From contig DXJV01000059.1 of the NCBI GenBank assembly GCA_019056785.1, positions 62,001 through 126,000 on the forward strand: a stretch of 64,000 nucleotides of DNA, read 5' to 3'. Under the pieces are notes generated by a model, which was not told the DNA's origin, searched no databases, and saw only the letters and a list, made by a program, of their open reading frames with translations. The position numbers and the translations under genes are program-made. Below, in pieces: positions 16,845-24,908 of the stretch; within the stretch, counting starts at the first letter, position 1, and the number at the start of each line of letters is the position of its first letter. This DNA is from Candidatus Heimdallarchaeota archaeon. GTDB lineage: Archaea; Asgardarchaeota; Heimdallarchaeia; JABLTI01.

Positions 16845-18191
16845 GTGGCTTTTTGTTCATTGGTAAAACTTTTTGTAAGAAAAGATACCTTTTATTTGTT
16901 GGAAGTTATTGTTTTTCATTGGAGGAAGAAATTACTGCCAGCAAAAAGAGGAATTTGTATTGTAAAATTTGATGACAGGTTGGGCCCTGGCTGCCTTTAC
17001 CAGATTGGTATAGACCGCCAATTCGCGCAGAAGGTTAGTGTAAAATCTCACATCAGTACTATGGCTCTTACTTCCTCACAAAACACTCAGGATGAGTTTA
17101 TCGAATCGGTAATCCCCTTCTTGGATGAAGGATATATTGCGTATTCTAATTACTTTTTCATAAAAGATAGCTCGAGCCGTGGTGGCCGGAAAACTATTGG
17201 GATAGTCGCTCTTGTTGACAAGTCTGAGCAAATGTTGCTATACAAATCAATACCAGAATTATCCACGGCCATAAAACAAATCGCTCAAGAACTAATCAAA
17301 TCCAATATAACATCTGATAGAGATATTACTTCTGAAATTAAAGAACAGATGCAGAAGCTGCTCAAGTTAGAATCCTTGCAACTCGATTTCGATTCAAAGA
17401 ATGATTCCATTCAAATGATAAAAGAACGGGTGCTAAAAGAAGAGAAAAAGCATATCCTGGAGGCTGACCTTGAGGATAAAATCATCTCAGAAGGAAGTTT
17501 TGACTTTCTCTTTTTAAAGGTCCCAGAGGGGTTAGAAAAGGTTGTTTTTGCCTTATTGAAAAATGAACGTGTGTTGGTTTTTGGTAGAAAACAAGAGATC
17601 TCTTTAACGTTAGCAACTCTTCGGTGGTTTCTTCCACATAAGAAACTGTATAATGATGTTTGGACCGTTCCGCTGGTTGATGCCGAAGCCTTATTCTCTA
17701 GGCATGAAGATTCCGTAACATTGCATGTTTTGGGCATCGAAAGCTCACTATACAAAGACATCTTTCAGCAGACAAGTGATACTCCTATAAAACAACCGCA
17801 CAGTTCAATGGAAACTTTTCAAACAGAACAGCCGGCTTCTTTGCCTTTTCAAAGTATGGTAATAATTAATCTAGACACCAGTGAAGTAACTGGCGGCTTA
17901 TCAAATGGCTTTTGCAAACAATTAGTTCAGTCCATCAAAGGGAGAACATTCGATGAAGTTTTAAAGAAAATTTCAGAGCAAATTGAATATCTCCTTGAGC
18001 GTGTGTTTGATTTGATCATTTTAGTTCTCGATGAAGCTGATAAACCAAGTTTTGAACAATTCATAGAAAATGCTATAGAAGGAGAAATCACTCTCCTTAC
18101 AGCAATTATTTCGGATACCAATCCGCATGTTTTCCAAAAGCTATTAGAGAGTTTTAAAAAGCACAAACTTCCATTAGAAATTTTAACTTAA
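16845..18191 (+). CDS. Longin/uDENN plus cDENN-like protein (candidate small-GTPase regulator)
   Basis: The 448 residues show two regions I read as the start and core of a DENN module. Residues about 35-145 look like a longin/uDENN fold: KRGICIVKFDDRLGPGCLYQ matches the 'fd..lGP' opening of longin, uDENN and Npr2-type domains, followed by alternating strands and a long helix. Residues about 205-305 match the cDENN pattern: a helix (LEKVVFALLKNERVLVFGRK), then ISLTLATLRWFLPHKKLYND, VWTVPLVDAEALF and LHVLGIESSLYKDIF. These correspond to the cDENN 'ERrill.s', 'l..lL.P..w...yvP.lp' and 'flIGv.ss' blocks. The C-terminal 120 residues are an alpha/beta region of unknown kin. In eukaryotes DENN proteins are exchange factors for Rabs or Rag/Arf regulators. 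The start is unclear: GTG 16845 as given, while a GGAGGA at 16921-16926 sits just before the conserved region without a standard start codon after it. Confidence 0.5.
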   Translation: MAFCSLVKLFVRKDTFYLLEVIVFHWRKKLLPAKRGICIVKFDDRLGPGCLYQIGIDRQFAQKVSVKSHISTMALTSSQNTQDEFIESVIPFLDEGYIAYSNYFFIKDSSSRGGRKTIGIVALVDKSEQMLLYKSIPELSTAIKQIAQELIKSNITSDRDITSEIKEQMQKLLKLESLQLDFDSKNDSIQMIKERVLKEEKKHILEADLEDKIISEGSFDFLFLKVPEGLEKVVFALLKNERVLVFGRKQEISLTLATLRWFLPHKKLYNDVWTVPLVDAEALFSRHEDSVTLHVLGIESSLYKDIFQQTSDTPIKQPHSSMETFQTEQPASLPFQSMVIINLDTSEVTGGLSNGFCKQLVQSIKGRTFDEVLKKISEQIEYLLERVFDLIILVLDEADKPSFEQFIENAIEGEITLLTAIISDTNPHVFQKLLESFKKHKLPLEILT

Positions 18192-18213
18192 GCTGTTGTC
18201 AGAGCGGTTTCTT

Positions 18214-18582
18214 TTATACGATCAGAACCTGGTCTATTAACTCTAAAATTTCTTTAACTGAAAAAGGCTTAACAAGATAGCCAATTGCTCCCATCGATAA
18301 TGCTTCTTTTCTTGCGCTCTCATCAGCGCTGACAAAAATGACTCTTATCATTGGTTCAATTTCCAGGAGCTCTTTTAAAGCTGCGACGCCATTTTTCACC
18401 GGCATTCGATGGTCCATTATCACTAAATCCGGCCAATTATCCCGGCTGTGTTGCTGGAAATATTCGACTGCTTCCAAACCGTTGAATGCGGTATAAAGTA
18501 TAGAATGTCCTTTCAAGCTGAGGATTTCTTTAAGAATTTCTTGAATAACTACCATATCATCAACGATCATTACTTTAGCCAT
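18214..18582 (-). CDS. Stand-alone CheY-like response regulator receiver
   Basis: A single receiver domain of 122 residues with all landmark residues: the acidic pair D8-D9 in MIVDDM, the phospho-acceptor D57 in LVIMDHRMP, S85 in VIFVSADES, and K106 in YLVKPFS. There is no output domain, so it must act by protein-protein contact, as in chemotaxis or phosphorelay shuttles. No histidine kinase gene is in the window. It converges on the DENN-like gene, 22 bases away, and is read from a large intergenic region. Confidence 0.93.
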   Translation of the reverse strand: MAKVMIVDDMVVIQEILKEILSLKGHSILYTAFNGLEAVEYFQQHSRDNWPDLVIMDHRMPVKNGVAALKELLEIEPMIRVIFVSADESARKEALSMGAIGYLVKPFSVKEILELIDQVLIV

Positions 18583-18989
18583 GATTTATTACCTGTATTT
18601 CCATATTCACTTGATAATAGTCAAATTGTGTTTGTGGAGTTTTTTAAGAGTAAACACATTGGAAGTCCTTAAAAAAAATATTTGTTCTTGCAAGTTGGAA
18701 CACAAAAATTAGTAATTTTGCGTTTCCGTATCTCCAATGCTAAGAGAGAAGAAGAGATGGGAAAAGAAAGTTTTGGGGACCCATCTCTTTTGTGTTGCAT
18801 ATAGAGTTGAAGTTGTGAGCCTGATAATGAAAATTTAATGCTAGTTTAAACCTAGATGAAAGGGTACCAGATTCACTAAGGGTCTACTCTTTTAATAATA
18901 TTAAAGATTTATAGCAAAAACATTCTTGTTTCTAGTAAATTTTTCCGCATTAAAAGAAAGAAAAAAGAAGAAAAAATAGGGGAAGTGGC
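18583..18989. other. 407-base intergenic region
   Basis: No convincing coding frame and no tRNA cloverleaf. It holds the promoter of the receiver gene on the left, a strong inverted repeat at 18752-18789, and A-rich DNA next to the leuD stop on the right. The hairpin is the only structured element I see. Confidence 0.5.
18752..18789. repeat. Perfect 10-bp inverted repeat (hairpin)
   Basis: AAGAGATGGG at 18752-18761 pairs fully with CCCATCTCTT at 18780-18789 across an 18-base loop. On the plus strand the stem is followed by TTGTG. It lies 200 bases downstream of leuD and 170 bases upstream of the receiver gene, so it could be a processing signal, a terminator or part of a small RNA. Confidence 0.45.
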
Positions 18990-19508
18990 TCATTTCTTTT
19001 GGGCTAATTTCTTTTTCGTGTACTCCAAAAGACCGCCGGCTTTGAAAATATTAAGCGCTTCTCCTGTCAAAGGTGGGAAATTAAAGGTTTTATCTTTGAT
19101 AGCAATTGTACCATCGATTAAATTAACAGTGATTTTTTCGTCCTTTAAAACATCAGCATGCTCAAAAATATACTGGGCAGCCTCGGGACAAGGAATGAGG
19201 GGAAAGGCATTGTTGATAGCATTCCGGTAAAAAATGCGGGCAAAGGAGACACCAACAATAGCCGCAACACCTGCTGCTTTTAAACAAGTGACAGCTTGCT
19301 CACGAGAGGAGCCTGAACCGAAATTTTGTCCCGTTATTAAAATATCCCCTTTTTGAACTTCCTTTGCAAAGCTTGGAAGATAATCCTCTAAGGCATGTTC
19401 GGCCATCTGCTCAGGAGTGAGGGGGTCATAGGTATACTTCCCCGGGAAAATCTGATCTGTGTTAATATTCTTGTCTGGAAAAATCCACATTCTGCCTGTA
19501 AATTTCAT
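18990..19508 (-). CDS. LeuD-type hydro-lyase small subunit (isopropylmalate/homoaconitate family)
   Basis: The swivel-domain subunit that completes the active site of a two-subunit isopropylmalate isomerase or homoaconitase. Seen: DKNINTDQIFPGKYTYD near the N-terminus and the family signature GDILITGQNFGSGSSREQAV, with the substrate-binding GSGSSRE. Length 172 is typical for archaeal LeuD/HacB. The specificity loop that usually reads YLRx in this family reads YTYD here, so the substrate cannot be assigned to isopropylmalate or homoaconitate by motif. Its ATG overlaps the large-subunit stop by 4 bases, so the two are translationally coupled. Confidence 0.85.
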   Translation of the reverse strand: MKFTGRMWIFPDKNINTDQIFPGKYTYDPLTPEQMAEHALEDYLPSFAKEVQKGDILITGQNFGSGSSREQAVTCLKAAGVAAIVGVSFARIFYRNAINNAFPLIPCPEAAQYIFEHADVLKDEKITVNLIDGTIAIKDKTFNFPPLTGEALNIFKAGGLLEYTKKKLAQKK

Positions 19509-20770
19509 TTGAAAACCTCCTTCGGGGGCTCTGTTATGCGCCCTTCGAGAACGGATGCAGCAACTGTTGCAGGGCTACCAAGGAAAATCCTCGTGTCCTC
19601 TTTGCATCCCATTCTCCCCTTAAAATTCCTGTTCGCTGAAGAAATGGCTGTCTCGCCCGGTGCTAGTGTTCCACCATAGGCTCCCAAACAAGGACCACAA
19701 GCCGGCACAGCTAATTCCCCTCCAGCCTCAACAAGTGTTTGGATGATGCCCTCTTTCATTCCCTCGAGTAAAACTGCTTGAGAGGCAGGATAGACAAGCA
19801 ATCGAACGCCGCGTTTGATTTTCTTGCCTTTTAGAATTCTTGCTGCAGCAGCAAGATCATCTAAGCGACCATTCGTGCAGGTTCCCAATAAGCCAACATC
19901 AACCTCTGTGTCAGGCAATTCTGCAATTGGAGAAACATTGTCCACGTTATGTGGTTTTGCAACGACGGGAACCATCTCATCGAGATGGAATTCCTCACTC
20001 TTGATATATGTTGCATCTTTATCAGGGAGAACCTTTTGGTAGAGATCCAAGGCTCGCCCTTTAAGATAGCGTTCAGTTACTTCATCCGCCTGAAACATTC
20101 CCGCCTTGCCATCCATTTCAGCAACCATATTGCACATAGTAAGACGTTCACTAATGCTGAAATCTTTAGTCGCTGCACCATGAAATTCGACTGCTTTATA
20201 ACTTGCACCATCTGAACGCATCTGTCCGATAATGGTAAGAATAACATCTTTTGCAAAGACATTAGCTGGCATTTTACCTGAGAGGGAAATTTTTATTGAT
20301 TCTGGAATGCGAAGCCATGTCTGGCCAATTGCCCAAATGCTTGCTGCCTCCGTCCGCCCAATTGGAATCCCGGCTGCACCCAAAGCTCCATGCGTGGTAG
20401 TATGAGAATCGGAACCGAAAATTACCACACCGGGGATAACATGCCCCTCTTGAGCCAACACTTGATGACAGATACCTACACCACAATCATAGAAGTACTT
20501 TATGCCTTGCTCGTTGACAAACTTCCTGATTTTTGTATGGTTGGCTGCTTTCTTCTCATCTGGGGGTGGAACAGCATGGTCCAGTGCAATGAAAATTTTT
20601 TCCGGGTCCCAAACCTTCGTTGCACCCATCGATTTGAATTTTCCAATAATTGCTGCAGAGTTGTCATGGGTCAGTATCCGGTGCGGCTCCACAAAAACTA
20701 TCGAGCCTTCTTCCGGGTCTTTAATACCCGTGACTTTACTTATGATTTTTTGTATCAGCGTTTGTGCCAT
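19505..20770 (-). CDS. LeuC-type hydro-lyase large subunit (isopropylmalate/homoaconitate family)
   Basis: The [4Fe-4S]-carrying subunit of an aconitase-superfamily isomerase. The three cluster cysteines appear in LLGTCTNGR and PACGPCLGAYGG. The substrate and fold motifs IFGSDSHTTTHGALGAAGIP and TAISSANRNFKGRMG are also present. At 421 residues it is the short archaeal LeuC/HacA form. It is first in a two-gene operon with the small subunit. Leucine synthesis, the 2-oxoglutarate/2-oxosuberate type elongation, or a dimethylmalate-like reaction are all possible; no other leucine gene is in the window. Confidence 0.88.
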   Translation of the reverse strand: MAQTLIQKIISKVTGIKDPEEGSIVFVEPHRILTHDNSAAIIGKFKSMGATKVWDPEKIFIALDHAVPPPDEKKAANHTKIRKFVNEQGIKYFYDCGVGICHQVLAQEGHVIPGVVIFGSDSHTTTHGALGAAGIPIGRTEAASIWAIGQTWLRIPESIKISLSGKMPANVFAKDVILTIIGQMRSDGASYKAVEFHGAATKDFSISERLTMCNMVAEMDGKAGMFQADEVTERYLKGRALDLYQKVLPDKDATYIKSEEFHLDEMVPVVAKPHNVDNVSPIAELPDTEVDVGLLGTCTNGRLDDLAAAARILKGKKIKRGVRLLVYPASQAVLLEGMKEGIIQTLVEAGGELAVPACGPCLGAYGGTLAPGETAISSANRNFKGRMGCKEDTRIFLGSPATVAASVLEGRITEPPKEVFK

Positions 20771-20942
20771 TCTTTCTCACATCAACTTTTTGGTTCTTAC
20801 CTACACTACTTTCAATGATTTTTTCTTTGATAAATTTATTTCTTACTTTTGCATCTTTTTTAGCCCGATTGTATAGTTTTAAATATGTTTAGTAATGTAT
20901 TATATATGTAATTATATGTAAACAAAGCCGTTTAGAAGAAAA

Positions 20943-21152
20943 ATGATCGCAAAAGCAGCTTATCCAAAAGAAGAAGTGAAGGCAATTACTGCAATGGAAT
21001 CGCATCTAAAAAATGCTATAAATGATTTAATAGAGGAATCTGAAGATAAATCAAAATTAGTTACTCAACATGTAAGCATGATAATCACTCATTTAGCAAA
21101 AGCAGCAGCAGATTTACGTATCAAAAAACAAGAAGAATTGGAAAAGCTGTAA
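20943..21152 (+). CDS. Small helical protein
   Basis: A 69-residue, highly charged, probably all-helical protein (MIAKAAYPKEEVKAITAMES and so on) with no recognisable motif. An AT-rich upstream region with several TATA-like stretches (20883-20930) and the short distance to the ATG suggest its own promoter. The heptad-like spacing suggests a helical hairpin or dimer. It is convergent with the PRC-barrel/HEAT gene, 24 bases away. Plausibly real because the amphipathic pattern runs the whole length. Confidence 0.5.
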   Translation: MIAKAAYPKEEVKAITAMESHLKNAINDLIEESEDKSKLVTQHVSMIITHLAKAAADLRIKKQEELEKL

Positions 21153-21176
21153 AAGAAACTTTTTTCCTACTTACTC

Positions 21177-22661
21177 CTAACCGTGCTCACTTGTTGCAAT
21201 ATACGTTTTCTCTTCGATGAAGATTATTTGAGCATTGATTTCGTTTTTGTTAATAAGGTCATACAGAATTTGAACAGTCATATTATTGTCATCCTGAAAG
21301 AAGGAAGTCATAACATCGAGGGGGATTATAGAAATATTCGTAAGAAAATCATCTATCCGAGTTTTAATCATATTTTGGACGATTTTTTTAGAGAGATCGG
21401 TACCAAGCTTCGGTTTGATAATGTCTGTTAAAGTCTTAATATTTCCTTCAACAAAGCTTGTAAGGATTGTATTAATGGTTGCAATGAAATGTTCATCAAA
21501 TGTTTTCTTGACTGCCGGCAGATTGATGAAAGGTTGCCATTTTTCAGGAGAGAAAAATCGAATTAAAGAATTGGCAATTATGACTGCATTGAAATCTTTA
21601 AGCGCATCAGCATAATCGTTGCCACTCTTTTTCACGAAGATTTGTTTTATATATTTACTAACGATGAGTGTTTGCATATCGTAGTTATTTACAAAGATTT
21701 TGAGATTTAAATTGTGTATGCGTGAAAACGAAATGGTTTTGCAAAGCTTGTGGTTGATAATTAAATCGTTAAAGAATTTCTCCATCTTGGGGGTTACCAG
21801 CTTAGAGTTTGCTTCAATTGCAACTCGAATCAGGCTGTTACAAAGAACCGATTCGATTTTTTTATCTGGTTCATTATATGCGGCCGTTAATAGCTCCGAA
21901 AAATACGGGATAACTATTTCATAGTCTTGCCGTACGATTTTTGTTAAAAGTTCAGCCATTTCCAGTCGAGTTGGTAGCTCAGGGCTTGCAAGATATCTCA
22001 CAATTCCTTTGAGGATTGTTTTCTGATTTGTTTTGGATTTTTTGATTTTTTTAACAAGTTGCTCTTTAAGCGTTTGCTTCTGAGTAGGATCTTCGAGAGT
22101 AAGCAATTCCTCCAATAAAATTTTCACCGTAGTTCTTTGTGTGGTCTTCTTACTTTCTTCTTTTGGTTCGGTTTGTATCACTTCTGGTTCTTTTTGTTTT
22201 GGCAAAGGAGTGGCTTTCGTTGCTTCCGGTGGTTGTTTTTCAATCGTCTTATCTGTTCCTTGCTCAGCCTGAGACTTCTGCTGGGTATCTTTTTCTCTTT
22301 CTTCAGAAGGTGGTATAGTTTTTTCTTTGGGGGTTTTAACTTCTTGAATTTCAAATGTTACAATTTCTTCGACTGGAATTGGCTTAATGTTGAAGGTCTT
22401 TTTTAAAAGAATAACCTCACCGATTTTACTAATAGCGCTTACCGGGATAGTCTCTTCTACGATAAAATCAGTGCCAATTTCTGTCTTCACTGAAAGGCGC
22501 ATGTGCTTTTTCTTTTTCTCATCCTCAAAAACCTCTGCACAAGTGGCAATAATATCTCCCTTTGGATCGACAATTGGTTTTCCAACCAATTTTTCACTCG
22601 AATTGTCGTCCTCTCGAAATGGTCGTATCTTGCTGATCATAATTTTCACTTGTTTGGACAA
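21177..22661 (-). CDS. PRC-barrel protein with charged linker and HEAT-like C-terminal domain
   Basis: The N-terminal 90 residues fit a PRC-barrel: KLVGKPIVDPKGDIIATCAE, a strand pair, then IPVSAISKIGEVILLKK. Next is a low-complexity linker of about 80 residues rich in Lys, Glu, Pro and Thr (residues about 110-185). The remaining 300 residues form alpha-helical HEAT/ARM-like repeats (LASPELPTRLEMAELLTKIV, YNEPDKKIESVLCNSLIRVA). PRC-barrels bind proteins, RNA or membranes and occur in the archaeal division protein CdvA and in ribosome maturation factors. No enzyme motif is visible. It is divergent from the NurA-like gene, 185 bases away. The first possible alternative start is Met-8. Confidence 0.65.
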   Translation of the reverse strand: MSKQVKIMISKIRPFREDDNSSEKLVGKPIVDPKGDIIATCAEVFEDEKKKKHMRLSVKTEIGTDFIVEETIPVSAISKIGEVILLKKTFNIKPIPVEEIVTFEIQEVKTPKEKTIPPSEEREKDTQQKSQAEQGTDKTIEKQPPEATKATPLPKQKEPEVIQTEPKEESKKTTQRTTVKILLEELLTLEDPTQKQTLKEQLVKKIKKSKTNQKTILKGIVRYLASPELPTRLEMAELLTKIVRQDYEIVIPYFSELLTAAYNEPDKKIESVLCNSLIRVAIEANSKLVTPKMEKFFNDLIINHKLCKTISFSRIHNLNLKIFVNNYDMQTLIVSKYIKQIFVKKSGNDYADALKDFNAVIIANSLIRFFSPEKWQPFINLPAVKKTFDEHFIATINTILTSFVEGNIKTLTDIIKPKLGTDLSKKIVQNMIKTRIDDFLTNISIIPLDVMTSFFQDDNNMTVQILYDLINKNEINAQIIFIEEKTYIATSEHG

Positions 22662-22846
22662 GTTACCATTTGTTTTTTTCTATTTCAACCCCTCAAAATG
22701 AGAGTTTGTTCGACTGTCTTCACCTGTTTTTTCCATTTTAACAGAGTCTTTTAACATTTTTTAATGTATTTACTTGGGCTTTTTGACTAGATTTGCGGAG
22801 AATTTCTCTAATATTTATATATTGAGATAGAAAAGGTAATGGTAAG

Positions 22847-24349
22847 ATGCTCGAACTTTCACCTTATCTTATTGTGACCATTTTTAATTTGATTAAAAAG
22901 AAGCGCGGAATCACAGAAAAGGAGATCACAGAAGCACTTCGAAACCAGACGGGCCTCGAGTCAATGCGATTAACAGAGGCAATACAAAAGTCCATCACTT
23001 TTCTTTTGGAATCAAAGTTAATTGCAAAGTTTCCCGGCGAACAGATACGTTATAAGAAAATTGACAAAGCTGAGCTATCTATCTCAGATTCAATAGCAAA
23101 AGGCTTTGCACGAAAAGCCAAGGAAATCGCTCAGCGTACTATTTCCAGTGTCCCAGGTCAGAAGATTCGTGAAGCCCTTCTGGGGAAAAATGTTGTAGAT
23201 TGCATGATGCATGAGAATCCACTGATAATAAAATGTGCATCACCTTTAGGAAGAAATGAATATTTGTTTGAAATTCAAGAATTAACAAATGATGTTGAAA
23301 TTTTGCAGCAAATAAAGAGACAAGATTCTTTTCCAAATTTTCAAATCATTTACAATGCTCCAATCATCGAACACCTTGACTTGACCTTCCAAATCCCAGA
23401 AGATGTCCTTATCTCAGCCTCTGATGCAAGTAGATATACTTTCCCAGTGAAAAGCCCCATAGCAACAAATGATTTGCGGAAGTCACGACAGCTGCTATTT
23501 ACTGTAGCATCTGCTTGCCGGTGGGTAGGAAAATTCACAAAAGATGGACCAAAAGGGGAATTTCACTCAGTTCCGGACCTGGTCGACGTTGATGATAGTT
23601 TTGGCTATGCAGCCGTGGATGAAATAACTACCTTGAATCAACAAGATTTTGTGGCGGACCAAACCTTTGCAACATCTTATTTTCAAATGGAAAAGATGCA
23701 TAATGAGATCGACTTGATTGGGTTCGAAGAAACTCCAACTACCTTTCACATTCGCGATGGACCAATTGTTCCCCATAGCTATCGCGATATAAAATTTTAT
23801 GAAGCATTAGCCCAAGCAAAAAAATTGGTTGATATTGCCCTTCACCGAAATATCACCTATTTTGGTTTTGTGAAATTTTCTGCAGATAAAGCTTTGACTT
23901 CTTTTATAAATACAGCCATTTTTAATAACATCCTTAAAGGGAAGGTCCCTGATAATTTCTGGAGTGACTTTGGCCTTCTTAGTCAAGTGTTAGAGGACCA
24001 AGATGTCACAGTGCCAATCATTAGACTTGATAGGGGTTACGATGATCAGAAACGAAAGTGCCTGGTGCCATATATGAGCTTTTATTTGAAAATTTTTGAC
24101 TGGGTCTCAAGAATTGATATCCCATGGATGCTCTGCCGGACAGACCCGCTTGGTTACCGCAATCGTATAGCACAATTAGTTTATTCGCTTTCATCTATCG
24201 AATATTCAAAACCGCATACGACGCAAATTGTCCCCTTTCCAATAGCAATGGTAGATGAAATGGCGCGGATTGTTGCCCAGAATTTTATAGATATATCTAT
24301 TAAGCAGTTTTATGAAGAGCTTGGCAATCTCATTGACAATGAACTTTGA
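22847..24349 (+). CDS. NurA-like nuclease-domain protein with N-terminal winged helix (tentative)
   Basis: A 500-residue protein. Residues 1-75 form a winged-helix-like domain (ITEKEITEALRNQTGLESMR, then a wing). From about residue 245 the pattern is reminiscent of the NurA DNA end-resection nuclease. Seen are GYAAVDE as a variant of the first Asp motif, then FHIRDGPIVPHSYRD like the NurA 'llDGPLLP' block, then NITYFGFVKFSADKAL like the 'vvGivKrs' block. Near the end IVPFPIAMVDEMARIVAQNF resembles the 'GYPyaLi.AH' block. HerA or Rad50/Mre11, normal partners of NurA, are not present nearby. The match is by eye and could be a NurA-like fold without activity. It ends 3 bases from the opposing stop. 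Confidence 0.4.
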   Translation: MLELSPYLIVTIFNLIKKKRGITEKEITEALRNQTGLESMRLTEAIQKSITFLLESKLIAKFPGEQIRYKKIDKAELSISDSIAKGFARKAKEIAQRTISSVPGQKIREALLGKNVVDCMMHENPLIIKCASPLGRNEYLFEIQELTNDVEILQQIKRQDSFPNFQIIYNAPIIEHLDLTFQIPEDVLISASDASRYTFPVKSPIATNDLRKSRQLLFTVASACRWVGKFTKDGPKGEFHSVPDLVDVDDSFGYAAVDEITTLNQQDFVADQTFATSYFQMEKMHNEIDLIGFEETPTTFHIRDGPIVPHSYRDIKFYEALAQAKKLVDIALHRNITYFGFVKFSADKALTSFINTAIFNNILKGKVPDNFWSDFGLLSQVLEDQDVTVPIIRLDRGYDDQKRKCLVPYMSFYLKIFDWVSRIDIPWMLCRTDPLGYRNRIAQLVYSLSSIEYSKPHTTQIVPFPIAMVDEMARIVAQNFIDISIKQFYEELGNLIDNEL

Positions 24350-24352
24350 GAT

Positions 24353-24727
24353 TCAGGTGAAAAGAATAATCCAAACAATGCCAAGTAGTAAAAACAACAC
24401 TCCGGGAATAATTGTTGCAACTAAAATAGTGAAGAGGCGTTTCATTTCATTTTCTCTAAATTCCTTCGCTTTCTTTGAAATGAACTGATAGTGGATGTTC
24501 TCTTCTTTTTGAAGCTGACTGCTGTCGGGTGCTGCTGCTTGTTTAAGGATTTCTTGGGCTATCATTCGTTTTAAAAGTCCCTTATATTTATTTAACTCGA
24601 GATTCAGGTCTGGTAAAGTAAAAGGCTCATTACCTTGTTCTTCAAGAGCAGTTAACAATACATCAATCTTGCGTTTCTTTTTCTCGCGAGGTTTTGAGTC
24701 GCCCTCTTTTTGTTTTTCAGTTGTCAT
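24353..24727 (-). CDS. Tail-anchored winged-helix protein
   Basis: I set the start at ATG 24727, because the preceding minus-strand bases read GAGGAACAAGT directly before it and the upstream open frame looks non-coding. The resulting 124 residues have a strongly basic N-terminus (KPREKKKRK), a winged-helix-like domain (LLTALEEQGNEPFTLPDLNL, then KGLLKRMIAQEILKQ and HYQFISKK), and a single membrane helix at the extreme C-terminus (LFTILVATIIPGVLFLLLGI), leaving only a few residues after it. That is a tail-anchored topology facing the cytosol. It is divergent from the VTT membrane protein and could share its promoter region. Function unknown. Confidence 0.65.
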   Translation of the reverse strand: MTTEKQKEGDSKPREKKKRKIDVLLTALEEQGNEPFTLPDLNLELNKYKGLLKRMIAQEILKQAAAPDSSQLQKEENIHYQFISKKAKEFRENEMKRLFTILVATIIPGVLFLLLGIVWIILFT

Positions 24728-24908
24728 ACTTGTTCCTCGGTGTGAAGAAATAATTATTTCTTTATAAAATATTCGAGTACACTCTAAAACTAACTGAACA
24801 AAAATGTTTCTTGGAGAAAATAGGCGAAAGTTTTCAACACAAAACAAGTGAAAATTTTTACAGAAACTTTTTGAGAAAAAACGGCTTTCATTAAAAAGAG
24901 GGTCAAGA

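Noticed and set aside
24728-24847. Upstream extension of the tail-anchored protein
   Set aside because: A good ribosome site directly before ATG 24727 and non-coding composition upstream favour the shorter form.
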